Source: Candidatus Omnitrophota bacterium
Lineage (GTDB): Bacteria > Omnitrophota > Gorgyraeia > Aquiviventales > Aquiviventaceae
Length of the DNA stretch: 43,890 nucleotides
Direction: 5' to 3'
Assembly: GCA_030697665.1 (NCBI GenBank)
Contig: JAUYPJ010000143.1
Coordinates: 1-43,890, forward strand
Positions 16,106 to 24,675 of the stretch are shown here, piece after piece. The position numbers and the translations under genes were made by a program. The notes beneath the pieces are model-generated. The model saw only the letters and a program-made list of their open reading frames with translations, made no database searches and was not told where the DNA came from. Every line of letters begins with the position of its first letter. The first letter of the stretch is position 1.

Positions 16106-17542
16106 TTAGAAAAGCTGCACGGTGGACGCGCCGCCGACCAGGACCAGCACCGCGCTCGGAAACAGCCCCAACCCAAGCGTCGCCGCCGCGCACACCACCA
16201 GCGCCACGCGCAACGCCGGAGCCACGTGCAGGGGCGCCCGGTGCGGCGGCCCGACGAAGTACATCAGCCGAATGAGGTTGACGTAGTAGTAGAGCGCGAT
16301 GGCGCTGTTGACCACGCCGGCGACGGCCAGCCACATCCGGCCCGCCTCAAGCGCGGAGCCGAAGAGCAGGAACTTGCCGAGGAACCCGAACAGCGGCGGA
16401 ATGCCCGCCAACGACAACAGGAAGAGCGCGCACGCCAGGGCCAGTCCCGGCGAGCGCGCGGCAAGACCCTTGAACGCCTCCAGCGACTCGCTGCCCGTTT
16501 CGTCCGCCACCGCCGCCGCGCAGGCGAACGCCCCAAGGTTCATGAAGAGATAGGCCACCAGATACACCAGCAGCGCCTCCAGCCCGAGGCGCGAATCCGA
16601 CGTCACGCCGATGAGCAGATAGCCGACCTGGGCGATCGTCGAGTAGGCGAGCAGCCGCTTCACGTTGGTCTGGACGAGCGCGACGAGGTTCCCCAGCGTC
16701 ATCGTCATCACGGTCAGCCCAAGGACCAGCGGGACGAGCTGGGGCCAGGCGGGCCGGAACGCTTCCAGCAGCCGCAGCAGCAGGGCAAATCCTGCGGCCT
16801 TGGGACCGACGGACAACAGCGCGGCCACCGCCATCGGCGCGCCCTCGTACGCATCCGGGGTCCACATGTGGAAGGGCACCATCGAAATCTTGAAGGCCAA
16901 CCCCACCAACATGAGGGTGACCGCCGCCAGCAGGGCGCTGGTGTGCCCTCCGTCCAGTCCCGCGCTGGCGAACCGGATGTCCGGAAAGGCCATCTGTCCC
17001 GTCACCCCCACCAGCAGCGACATCCCGAAGAGCATGACGGCCGAGGAGAGGGCGCCGAAGAGCAGGTACTTGAGGGCGGCCTCGGCGGAGCGAGGCTCCT
17101 CGAGGAATCCGACGAGGAGGTAGCCGCTGAGGCTGACCAGCTCCATCGCGACATAGGCCATGAGGAGGTGATTGGCTTCCGCCATGACCATGAGGCCGAC
17201 GGCGAGCAGCAGCAGCAGCCCCAGGTACTCCCCGTGGTGGCGGGTGGTCTCGCGCGATCCCATCACCATGAGCAGCACCAGGGCCGTCACCCCGAGCGCC
17301 AGCCAACGGAACGCCAGGCTGAACGGGTCGCAGAGGATGAGGCCGAAGAAGGCGCCGGTCGCCGGCGCCGCCGGGGTCTTCCATAGCGCCCAGGCACCGG
17401 CCACGAGGCTCGCCCAGGCCACCCCGTCAGTCAGATGCCGCCGCCGGAACCACACCCCGACGATGATGACCAGCAACGCCCCAGCGCTGAGCAGGCATTC
17501 CGGCCACCACACCCGCAGACTCTCCAGCAGTATGAGGCTCAT
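16106..17542 (-). CDS. nuoN: NADH-quinone oxidoreductase subunit N
   Basis: 478 residues, antiporter-like membrane subunit of complex I with about 14 helices. Landmarks: the conserved Glu in AYVAMELVSLSGYLL, then KISMVPFHMWTPDAYEGAP with its Lys and the HxWxPDAYEG loop, then KRLLAYSTIAQVGYLL. It is the smallest of the three antiporter-like subunits and follows nuoM as in the usual nuoLMN order. A small AT-rich hairpin lies in the 45-base gap from nuoM. Confidence 0.96.
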   Translation of the reverse strand: MSLILLESLRVWWPECLLSAGALLVIIVGVWFRRRHLTDGVAWASLVAGAWALWKTPAAPATGAFFGLILCDPFSLAFRWLALGVTALVLLMVMGSRETTRHHGEYLGLLLLLAVGLMVMAEANHLLMAYVAMELVSLSGYLLVGFLEEPRSAEAALKYLLFGALSSAVMLFGMSLLVGVTGQMAFPDIRFASAGLDGGHTSALLAAVTLMLVGLAFKISMVPFHMWTPDAYEGAPMAVAALLSVGPKAAGFALLLRLLEAFRPAWPQLVPLVLGLTVMTMTLGNLVALVQTNVKRLLAYSTIAQVGYLLIGVTSDSRLGLEALLVYLVAYLFMNLGAFACAAAVADETGSESLEAFKGLAARSPGLALACALFLLSLAGIPPLFGFLGKFLLFGSALEAGRMWLAVAGVVNSAIALYYYVNLIRLMYFVGPPHRAPLHVAPALRVALVVCAAATLGLGLFPSAVLVLVGGASTVQLF

Positions 17543-17551
17543 ACGACGACT

Positions 17552-17580
17552 GCCATGGTTATTTTGGATAAAATTTCCAT
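17552..17580. repeat. AT-rich hairpin between nuoM and nuoN
   Basis: CATGG and CCATG outer arms with TTATTTT and AAAATTT inner arms around GGAT. It is not followed by a T-run, so termination is unlikely; a role in RNA stability is possible. Confidence 0.5.
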
Positions 17581-17587
17581 GACCTGC

Positions 17588-19045
17588 TCAGCGGGTGACA
17601 TGCGCGATGAGCTGCCGGAGCGCCTCGTCCTGGAGCTGCAGCATGGGCAGCGGATAGAGCCCGATGGCGACGATGAGGAGCAGCAGCGGCGCCAAGCTCC
17701 ACACCTCTCTGGCGCTCACGTCGGTGAGCGCGCGCCACCGCTCGTTCAGCGGCCCGAGGAGGATGTGCCGGATCACCTTCAGCATGTACGCGGCCGCCAC
17801 CACGATCCCCGCCACCGAGACGACGGTCTGCCAGCGCCAGACCCCGAACGCGCCGAGCAGCGACAGGAACTCGCTGACGAAGCCGCTGAGACCCGGCAGC
17901 CCCAGCGAGGCCAGGCTGAAGACCGTCAGCAGGCCGGCGTAGACCGGCACGCGCGCGCCCAAGCCCCCGAACGCCTCGAGGTCCCTGGTGTGGGTGCGGT
18001 CGTACAGCGCCCCGACCAGCAGGAACATGCCGCCGGTGATGACGCCGTGGTTGAACATCTGCAGCATCGCCCCGTTGACTCCCTCCGGGGTGAGGCTCGC
18101 CAGGCCCAGCAGGACAAACCCCATGTGGGAGATGGACGAATAGGCGACGAGCCGCTTGAAGTCGGTCTGGGCCAGGGCGACGAACGCCCCGTAGACGATG
18201 TTGATCATGCCCAGTGCCGCCATCAACGCCCCAGCCCCCTGGGCCGCCTCCGGGCAGATGGGGTAGGCGATGCGGAAAAAACCGTAGGCCCCCATCTTCA
18301 GCAGCACCCCGGCCAGCAGCACGCTGCCCGGCGTCGGCGCATCCACGTGCGCATCGGGCAGCCACGTGTGGAACGGGACGATCGGCACCTTGACCGCAAA
18401 GCCGAGGAAGAACCCCGCGAACAGGAGCCGCTGGAACGTGAGCTCAAAGGTGTGGCCCATCTGGGCCAGGGCCAGCATGTCGAAGGTGTGGGCGCGCAGG
18501 AACAGCGCCAGAATCGACAAGAGCATCGCGAGGCTGCCCGCGAGCGTGTAGACGAAAAACTTAAACGCCGAGTACTCCCGCCGCCCGCCGCCCCAGATGC
18601 CGATGAGGAAGTACATCGGTACCAGCACCACTTCCCAAAAGATGTAGAAGAGAAACAGGTCCAACGCCAGGAACGTCCCCAGCATGCCGACTTCCAGCAG
18701 GAGGTACAGGACAAAGTACTCCTTGTGCCGCTCGGTGATCGACCAGGAGCTCAGGCAGGCGAGCACCCCCAGAAGGGCGGTCAGCAGGACCATCGGGAGG
18801 TTGATCCCATCGAGGCCCAGGTGGTAGAACACGTTGAGCGGCGGGATCCACAGGAGCCGCTCCTGGAACTGCACCGTCGTCGCGTGGGGCTGGAACACGC
18901 TGAGGATCCTGAGCGTGAGGAGGAGGGCGGCCGTCGTTGAGGCCAACGCCACCGCCCGAATGGCCCGCACCGATCTCCTCGGCAGGCACAACACAAGCCC
19001 CATGCCCACCAGCGGACACGCCAGCACGCTTGTCAACCACATCAT
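17588..19045 (-). CDS. nuoM: NADH-quinone oxidoreductase subunit M
   Basis: 485 residues, antiporter-like subunit of complex I. Landmarks: GLDGINLPMVLLTALL, the conserved Glu in YIFWEVVLVPMYFLIG, KVPIVPFHTWLPDAHVDAPT, and KRLVAYSSISHMGFV with the mid-membrane Lys. Quinone reduction elsewhere in the complex is thought to drive proton movement through such subunits. Start ATG at 19045, with a second in-frame ATG next; AAGGGATGGG precedes it. A 409-base gap separates it from nuoL. Confidence 0.96.
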   Translation of the reverse strand: MMWLTSVLACPLVGMGLVLCLPRRSVRAIRAVALASTTAALLLTLRILSVFQPHATTVQFQERLLWIPPLNVFYHLGLDGINLPMVLLTALLGVLACLSSWSITERHKEYFVLYLLLEVGMLGTFLALDLFLFYIFWEVVLVPMYFLIGIWGGGRREYSAFKFFVYTLAGSLAMLLSILALFLRAHTFDMLALAQMGHTFELTFQRLLFAGFFLGFAVKVPIVPFHTWLPDAHVDAPTPGSVLLAGVLLKMGAYGFFRIAYPICPEAAQGAGALMAALGMINIVYGAFVALAQTDFKRLVAYSSISHMGFVLLGLASLTPEGVNGAMLQMFNHGVITGGMFLLVGALYDRTHTRDLEAFGGLGARVPVYAGLLTVFSLASLGLPGLSGFVSEFLSLLGAFGVWRWQTVVSVAGIVVAAAYMLKVIRHILLGPLNERWRALTDVSAREVWSLAPLLLLIVAIGLYPLPMLQLQDEALRQLIAHVTR

Positions 19046-19454
19046 CCCATCCCTTCTCTTGACACGCGCTCCATAACGTCTGGCTTTGCTCCGTCGAACA
19101 GACTTCGGCAGCGGGTGGCGAGCCAGTCAGGGAGCAGGCACCCCAGGGCCCCGTCGCCGGCGGCGAGGGGTGGGCCGAGCGCGGCCTCTGTGTGCGAGGC
19201 GGGCAGGGTGTCCCCGCCGTAGGCGGGGACGAGCCGAGCACACAGCGGAGTGAGACCGCCACGTCCCTCGCTGTCGCTCGGGATCTCTCGGCGAGGGATC
19301 CCGTGGCCCAGGGCCGAGGGACTGGGCGGTCGAACGTCCGCGCGAGGCCGCACCCCGAGCACAGCCGGCGGGACCAGGTCGGGAAGCCGCGACCTAACGG
19401 CGAGCCAGGCCCTGCTGCCCTCAAAGAGTCGTGAGGTGGCAAGCCACATCCGGA
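19046..19454. other. 409-bp palindrome-rich spacer between nuoL and nuoM
   Basis: I see no credible gene; the long minus-strand frame here is compositionally GC-driven and overlaps the nuoL end. The spacer is built of nested inverted repeats: GTCCCCGCC-GTA-GGCGGGGAC (near 19216), CTGTGTGC and GCACACAG arms around it, and GGGATC/GGATCCC arms near 19280-19300. A partly repeated block, TGGCGAGCCAGTCAGGG near 19120 and its variant GGCGAGCCAGGCC near 19400, also recurs. Confidence 0.65.
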
Positions 19455-21371
19455 TCAGCGATGGACCAGCACGGAGAGCACGATCACCGAGACAACCGCG
19501 ACCAGCAGATACTGGTGCACGACGCCGGTCTGGATCCACCGCAGCGACGCCCCCATCCCGCGGATGGCGTGCGCGAGGCCGTTGACCAGACGGTCGACGA
19601 GCTGGTCGCATCGCTCCTTCAACCGGCTGAGCGCCCAACCCGCCTGGCCCGCGCGGTTGACCGCGCCATCGATGACCCGCAGGTCAAACCGCGCCCACGC
19701 CTCCGTCATCCGAAGGAACGGCTGAATCAACCACCGATCGTAGCCCTCATCGACGTAGTACTTGCGCGCCGCCAGCGTATACAGCCGACGGCCCAGCGGG
19801 CGCAGGCTCACCGGCAGCAGCCGGCGACGCTGGAAGGCGACCGTCCACGCCAGCCAGATACCGACCGCCAGCGCGACGGTGGATAAGCCGACCACCGACA
19901 GGTCGATCCCTTCATGGCCAGGGGGCTCTCCCAGTAGGCGGAAGAGCGGCTGCCCCAGCCAGGGGGATCCGACGAGCCCCACGAACGCCGCCCCCATCGC
20001 CAGGCCCGCCATGGGGACGACCATGACCGCGGGCGATTCATGGGGATGGTGCGAGGGGTGGACGGGTTGTGGCGCCGCGCCGAGAAAACAGCGGAAGTAG
20101 AGCCGAAAGACGTAGGCGCTCGTCATCGCCGCGCCGACCAGCAGCAGCACGAGGAGCCCGGCGTGGGCCTGCCCTGCGGCCAACAGGATCAGGTCTTTGC
20201 TCCAGAACCCGCTCAACGAGACCAGCCCGCTCATCGAGAGCGCGGCGATCAGGAACACGAGGGCGGTCCACGGCATCTGCCGCCGCAGGCCGCCCAAATG
20301 CGCCAGCTCCTGCTGATGCGTCGCGTGGATGACGCTGCCCGCCCCGAGGAACAACAGCGCTTTGAAGAAGGCGTGGGTAAAGAGATGGAACATCGCCGCC
20401 GACATCGCCCCCAGCCCGAGCGCGGTCATCATGAGGCCCAGTTGGCTCAGCGTGGAGTAGGCGAGGATCCGCTTGATGTCCGTCATCGTGAGCGCCACCG
20501 TCCCGGCCAGCAGGTGGGTCAGGAGGCCGATGATCAGCACCACCTGCAGGCTCTGGGGGGTAAACAGCGGCAGCGTCCTGGCCACGAGGTAGACTCCGGC
20601 TGCGACCATCGTCGCGGCGTGGATGAGCGCGGAGACCGGCGTCGGACCTTCCATGGCGTCGGGGAGCCACACGTGCAGCGGGATCTGCGCCGATTTGCCC
20701 GCCGCCCCGCACAGCAGCAGGAGGCTGATCCCCGTCAGCAGCGCGGCGCGCCCGTCGAGCAGGAACTGCTCGCGGATCGCCGCGAGGTGGCCCATCTGCA
20801 GATCCCCCGCCGTCCACGCCAGCAGCAACAGGCCGATCAGGAGTCCGGTGTCCCCGAGGCGGGTCGTCAGGAACGCCTTGCGCCCCGCCGCGGCTGCGGC
20901 GGGCTTCTCAAACCAGAAGCTGATGAGCAGGTAGGAGCAGAGCCCGACCAGCTCCCAGCAGGCGTAGAGCAGGACGAAGTGATCCGCCATGACCAGCCCG
21001 AGCATCGAGGCGCAGAAGAGCGACAGGTAGGCGAAGAATCGGGAGAAGCGGGGGTCGTCCCGCATGTAGCCGATCGAGTAGACCGTGATCGCCGTGCCGA
21101 CGGTGGTGACCACGACGAGCATCAGCCAGCTCAGCCCATCGACGAGGAACCCGACGGCGCCCCGCGGGTCGCCGATGGAGAGCCACGGCCACCGCACCGC
21201 CATGTGGTGGCCGCGCGCGACCGCCGGCGCAAGACCCCACACCACCGCGCCCGACGCGGCCAGCGCGGCCGCCGCGAGCCAGCCGCTCAGGCGCCCAATG
21301 CGACGACCCCAGAAGATGAGCGCGAGAAACGCCGCAAGCGGCAGCGCAGGAATCCACGCGAGCAGCCACAT
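19455..21371 (-). CDS. nuoL: NADH-quinone oxidoreductase subunit L
   Basis: 638 residues, the largest antiporter-like subunit of complex I, with the expected C-terminal extension carrying the lateral helix. Landmarks: FLVDGLSWLMLVVVTTVGT, YACWELVGLCSYLLISFWFE with the conserved Glu, IPLHVWLPDAMEGPTPVSAL and KRILAYSTLSQLGLMM with the mid-membrane Lys. Start ATG at 21371; the repeat at 21374-21451 lies immediately upstream. Length is typical. Confidence 0.96.
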   Translation of the reverse strand: MWLLAWIPALPLAAFLALIFWGRRIGRLSGWLAAAALAASGAVVWGLAPAVARGHHMAVRWPWLSIGDPRGAVGFLVDGLSWLMLVVVTTVGTAITVYSIGYMRDDPRFSRFFAYLSLFCASMLGLVMADHFVLLYACWELVGLCSYLLISFWFEKPAAAAAGRKAFLTTRLGDTGLLIGLLLLAWTAGDLQMGHLAAIREQFLLDGRAALLTGISLLLLCGAAGKSAQIPLHVWLPDAMEGPTPVSALIHAATMVAAGVYLVARTLPLFTPQSLQVVLIIGLLTHLLAGTVALTMTDIKRILAYSTLSQLGLMMTALGLGAMSAAMFHLFTHAFFKALLFLGAGSVIHATHQQELAHLGGLRRQMPWTALVFLIAALSMSGLVSLSGFWSKDLILLAAGQAHAGLLVLLLVGAAMTSAYVFRLYFRCFLGAAPQPVHPSHHPHESPAVMVVPMAGLAMGAAFVGLVGSPWLGQPLFRLLGEPPGHEGIDLSVVGLSTVALAVGIWLAWTVAFQRRRLLPVSLRPLGRRLYTLAARKYYVDEGYDRWLIQPFLRMTEAWARFDLRVIDGAVNRAGQAGWALSRLKERCDQLVDRLVNGLAHAIRGMGASLRWIQTGVVHQYLLVAVVSVIVLSVLVHR

Positions 21372-21373
21372 CA

Positions 21374-21451
21374 GCGAAATTGCGAATTTCGGATTTCGGA
21401 TTTCGGATTATTGCCAACACAATCCACAACCCACAATCCACAATCCGCAAT
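21374..21451. repeat. Short tandem units between nuoK and nuoL
   Basis: The left arm repeats a 7-base unit, TTTCGGA, three to four times after AATTGCGAA; the right arm repeats variants of CACAATC and ends AATCCGCAATG. The arms are loosely inverted. Confidence 0.8.
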
Positions 21452-21459
21452 GTCCCTCA

Positions 21460-21759
21460 TCATCCCTTCAGGAGGGTGACCTGGTCGGCGAAGACCGTCT
21501 TGGCCATCCTCGAAAGCCGGATGATGATCGCCAGGCCGACGACGGCCTCGCAAGCCGCCAGGGCGATGATGAAGAGCGCGAACGCCTGGGCCTGCACGTG
21601 GCCGAAGAGGCGGCTCCACAGGACGAAGTTGAGCGCGGCGGCATTGAGCATCAGCTCGATGGACAGCAACATGCCGATGGCGTGCGGACGCACCAGCATG
21701 CCGAAGACGCCCAGGCAGAACAGCGCGTGGCTGAGCAGCAGCAACGACTGCGCCGGCAT
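21460..21759 (-). CDS. nuoK: NADH-quinone oxidoreductase subunit K
   Basis: 99 residues, three membrane helices. The two conserved membrane Glu residues are present in MLLSIELMLNAAALNF (near 34) and ALAACEAVVGLAI (near 70). The ATG at 21759 overlaps the nuoJ stop as TGATG; a TTG one codon upstream is less likely. The subunit is part of the proton-transfer path between the quinone module and the antiporter-like subunits. Confidence 0.96.
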   Translation of the reverse strand: MPAQSLLLLSHALFCLGVFGMLVRPHAIGMLLSIELMLNAAALNFVLWSRLFGHVQAQAFALFIIALAACEAVVGLAIIIRLSRMAKTVFADQVTLLKG

Positions 21760-22268
21760 CAACGGGTGAGCGGGCGGCTGGGGGACGGGGCGGCGAGGGC
21801 GACGGCCCCGACGATCGCGGCGACGAACACGAGGGAGATGAGCTCAAACGGCAGGACGAGCGTCGTCACCAACTGCTGGCCCAGCGACGGGAGCGTCACC
21901 GCCTGCGCGGCAACCGGAATCGGCCCCAGCAACGCCCGCGTCGTGGAGGCCAGCACCACGAACAACCCCGCCGAGGCGATCGCCGCCGGCCCCACGCGGC
22001 CCCTCGGCGCCGCGACGGGCGCTGTCTGGAGCTTCGCCGTCAGCATGATGGCAAAGACCACGAGCGTCAGGATCGCCCCCACGTACACCAGGATCTGCGT
22101 CAACGCCAGGAACTCCGCCTCCAGGAGGATGAACAGCCCGGCGACTCCGATGAGGACCAGGCCGAGGCTCAACGCCGCCCGAAACAGGTTGGGGAGGGTG
22201 ACCACCCAGAGGGCGCTGACCAGGATCAACGTGGCGAATCCCCACCAGGCGATGGGATGAATGTTCAT
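21759..22268 (-). CDS. nuoJ: NADH-quinone oxidoreductase subunit J
   Basis: 169 residues with five hydrophobic helices, including the typical LTQILVYVGAILTLVVFAIM helix holding the conserved Tyr. The frame continues upstream into pyrE, but the start is the ATG at 22268, whose last bases overlap the pyrE stop (ATGA). This directly links the pyrimidine genes to complex I. Subunits A to I are not in this window, so the membrane-arm genes here are split from the rest. Confidence 0.95.
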   Translation of the reverse strand: MNIHPIAWWGFATLILVSALWVVTLPNLFRAALSLGLVLIGVAGLFILLEAEFLALTQILVYVGAILTLVVFAIMLTAKLQTAPVAAPRGRVGPAAIASAGLFVVLASTTRALLGPIPVAAQAVTLPSLGQQLVTTLVLPFELISLVFVAAIVGAVALAAPSPSRPLTR

Positions 22269-22852
22269 CCCACGACCTTCCGGGGCCGACCAGGGCGCGT
22301 CAGCGGAACCTGCTCGCTGCAGAGGGGACACTCATCAGGCCTGAAGGTTTCAAACGCCAAGGGAAACAGGCGGGCGTAGCGCCGCCCGGGAAACCGCACT
22401 TTTCCCCCGGAGCGATCCACGATGGTGCCGATCCCCACCACTTTGGCGCCGAAGCCCTCAACCAGCTCCGCGACCTTGCGCGCGGACTCGCCCGTCGTGA
22501 TGGCATCTTCCACGATGAGGACACGGTCCTTCCCCGTCAGGCTGAAGCCGCGCCGGAGCTGCATCTCCGCGTCCACGCGCTCGGCGTATTGGGCGCGGGC
22601 GCCCAACGCGCGCGCCGCTTCATACGCGACGAGGAGGCCGCCGATCGCCGGGCCGATGACGACCGTCGGGCGGGCTGTGCGGAATCGCCGCGCCAACTCC
22701 CGGCAGAGCCGCGAGGCCTGGGCGGTATGCTGGAGCACTTGGGCGCATTGAAAGTAGTGGCCGCTGTGGAGTCCCGAGGACAGCTCGAAATGACCGCGCT
22801 GCAGCGCGTTGCTCTTGCGAAACATCGCCAGGATCTGATCTCGCGTCAACAT
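22265..22852 (-). CDS. pyrE: Orotate phosphoribosyltransferase
   Basis: 195 residues. It makes OMP from orotate and PRPP. The PRPP loop is VLIVEDAITTGES; the N-terminal HFELSSGLHSGHYFQC and the C-terminal ECPLCSEQVPLTRPGRP are typical of one bacterial PyrE group. The ATG at 22852 overlaps the pyrF end by seven bases and its stop overlaps nuoJ (ATGA), so translation is probably coupled on both sides. Confidence 0.96.
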   Translation of the reverse strand: MLTRDQILAMFRKSNALQRGHFELSSGLHSGHYFQCAQVLQHTAQASRLCRELARRFRTARPTVVIGPAIGGLLVAYEAARALGARAQYAERVDAEMQLRRGFSLTGKDRVLIVEDAITTGESARKVAELVEGFGAKVVGIGTIVDRSGGKVRFPGRRYARLFPLAFETFRPDECPLCSEQVPLTRPGRPRKVVG

Positions 22853-23664
22853 GCGGTGATTTCCTCCAGCTCCTCGAAGATCCGCTGGGCGGCCGCTCGA
22901 GGACGCCGGGCCGCCGTGATGGGTCTGCCGATGACCAGCGCGTCCGCCCCGGCGGCCAGCGCCGCGCTCGGCGTACAGACCCGCCGCTGGTCATCTGGGG
23001 CCATCGGCGACGCGCCGGTCGACGCCCGCGTCCCCTGGAGGGAGCCGGGCCTGATCCCTGGACAGACAATCCGCGGACGGGGGCCAAATCGCCGACGGAG
23101 CATCCCGGCCTCTTGCGCTGAGGCCACGAGACCGTCGCAGCCCGCCTCCAAGGCGACGGCCGCCATCGCGGACACCCGCTGCGCCAGGCTGCTGGCGGGC
23201 GCGCGGTCCACGCTCGTCAGGACGGTGACGGCCAACACCAACGGCCGCCGGCGGTTGAGCCGCCGCGCCTCCTCGCGCGCCCCGCGGACCGCCGCCTCCA
23301 GCATCGCGCGCCCCCCGGCCGCATGGACGGTGAGCATGGCCACGCGGTGGCGCGCCGCCGCCCGGCAACTCAACTCCACGGTCGAGGGGATATCAAAAAA
23401 CTTCAGATCCAGCATCACCGAAAAGCCCAGCGCCTGCACGCGCCGAATCGCCGAGGGCCCGCACGCGGTGAACAGCGCGCTGCCGATCTTCAGCGTCCGC
23501 GCCAGGCCCCGCACCTGCCGGGCCATCCTGACCGCGGGCTCCAAGACGGTGAAATCGAGCGCAACAATCAGTCGCTCTTCCGCCGTACGGCGTTCGAGGT
23601 TCGAGGTTCGAGGTTCGAGGTCTTTGCCTGGAGCCTGGAGCCTGGAGCCTGGAGCGATCTTCAT
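22846..23664 (-). CDS. pyrF: Orotidine 5'-phosphate decarboxylase with repeat-derived N-terminus
   Basis: 272 residues. It decarboxylates OMP to UMP. The catalytic D-x-K-x-x-D signature is DLKFFD (about 86-91); the phosphate-binding end has ADALVIGRPIT. The start is the ATG at 23664, overlapping the pyrD stop (ATGA). Homology begins only at ERLIVALDF, near residue 29. The residues before it are encoded by two 7-base tandem arrays (23592-23654), giving the protein a low-complexity tail unlikely to touch the active site. Confidence 0.93.
   Translation of the reverse strand: MKIAPGSRLQAPGKDLEPRTSNLERRTAEERLIVALDFTVLEPAVRMARQVRGLARTLKIGSALFTACGPSAIRRVQALGFSVMLDLKFFDIPSTVELSCRAAARHRVAMLTVHAAGGRAMLEAAVRGAREEARRLNRRRPLVLAVTVLTSVDRAPASSLAQRVSAMAAVALEAGCDGLVASAQEAGMLRRRFGPRPRIVCPGIRPGSLQGTRASTGASPMAPDDQRRVCTPSAALAAGADALVIGRPITAARRPRAAAQRIFEELEEITAC
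23592..23654. repeat. Two 7-bp tandem arrays in the pyrF 5' end
   Basis: GTTCGAG repeated about four times (23592-23620), a short spacer, then CCTGGAG repeated four times (23627-23654). Both are in frame and code for residues 4-25 of PyrF. Confidence 0.92.
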
Positions 23665-24644
23665 CGATTGACGGCGCCGCGCAGCTCCTCCAGGGATCGG
23701 ATGCGCGACCGGCTGACGTACCGCTCCAGCCCCCGCACGATCCGGAGGGCCGCCGTGGGATTCGCAAAATTCGCCGTCCCGACCGCCACCGCGCTGGCCC
23801 CGGCCAGGAAAAACTCCAGCGCATCCTCCGCGCGCACGACGCCGCCGAGGCCGATGATCGGGATCCGAACAGTCCGGGCAGTATACCATACCCGATACAC
23901 GGCCAGCGCGCGAATCGCCGGGCCGCTCAGCCCCCCGGTCATCGAGCCCAAGCGGGAGCGCCGCGTGACGGGATCGATGCTCATCCCGACGAACGTATTC
24001 GCCACCGCCAGGGCATCGGCGCCGGCCCGTTCAGCCGCCGTGGCGATAGGGGCCAGATCGGTCACGTCGGGGCTCAGCTTGGCAATCAGCGCGCGGCGCG
24101 TCTGCCGGCGCGCCACCTGGACCATCTCAAAGGTCGCCTCAGCGTCCTGTGCCACCATCCTTGGAAATGCGGATTGCGGATTGCGGATTGCGGATTGTTG
24201 GTGTTTCAAATCCGCAATCCGTAATTCGCAATCCGCAATGCGCTTGAGGTTGGGGCACGAGAGGTTGAGCTCAATCCCCGCGATGCCGTCGACGGCGTCG
24301 AGCCGCTGCACCATGGCCGCCAGCTCATCCGCCGACTCCCCGAGGACACTGACGATCACCGGCACATCGCAGCGTCGCAAGGCGGGCCACTTCTCGCGCA
24401 GGAACGTCTCGAGGCCGACGTTCTGCAGCCCCACCGCGTTCAGCATCCCTGCAGGGGTCTCGACGAGCCGGGGGGGCGGGTTGCCGGATCGCGGCTGGAG
24501 GGTCAACGTCTTCGTCACCAGCGCCCCGAGCCGCTCCAGGCGTAGCGCCCGAGCGAACTCCAACCCATAGCCCGCCGTGCCTGCCGCTACCAGCACGGGG
24601 TTCCTGAGCGTCAAGGGGCCGAGTGTGACACGTAGATCAGGCAT
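23661..24644 (-). CDS. pyrD: Dihydroorotate dehydrogenase (class 1 type) with repeat-derived insert
   Basis: 327 residues from the ATG at 24644; an upstream extension of the frame lies in a repeat spacer. It oxidises dihydroorotate to orotate with FMN. IELNLSCPN carries the catalytic Cys of class 1 enzymes, and LIAKLSPDVTDL and the GGLSGPAI flavin-loop regions follow. Directly after SCPNLK lies an insert of about 25 residues (about 135-159) with IADCELRIADL and SAIRNPQSAF, encoded by facing 7-base arrays (24169-24243). It replaces the short HGG-type loop usual there. A PyrK partner (class 1B) is not visible in the window. Confidence 0.93.
   Translation of the reverse strand: MPDLRVTLGPLTLRNPVLVAAGTAGYGLEFARALRLERLGALVTKTLTLQPRSGNPPPRLVETPAGMLNAVGLQNVGLETFLREKWPALRRCDVPVIVSVLGESADELAAMVQRLDAVDGIAGIELNLSCPNLKRIADCELRIADLKHQQSAIRNPQSAFPRMVAQDAEATFEMVQVARRQTRRALIAKLSPDVTDLAPIATAAERAGADALAVANTFVGMSIDPVTRRSRLGSMTGGLSGPAIRALAVYRVWYTARTVRIPIIGLGGVVRAEDALEFFLAGASAVAVGTANFANPTAALRIVRGLERYVSRSRIRSLEELRGAVNR
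24169..24243. repeat. Facing 7-bp arrays inside pyrD
   Basis: GCGGATT repeated four times (from 24169), a GTTGGTGTTTCA centre, then inverted units AATCCGC, AATCCGT, AATTCGC, AATCCGC and AATGCGC. The arms can fold into a long hairpin and are read in frame. Confidence 0.93.
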
Positions 24645-24675
24645 CGCCGCACAGCGTGGAAGGAGCCCCCGGAAG

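Noticed and set aside
19042..19638. 198-residue minus-strand frame between nuoL and nuoM
   Set aside because: It overlaps the real nuoL C-terminus in another frame and otherwise covers palindromic GC-rich DNA; no ribosome site or recognisable domain.
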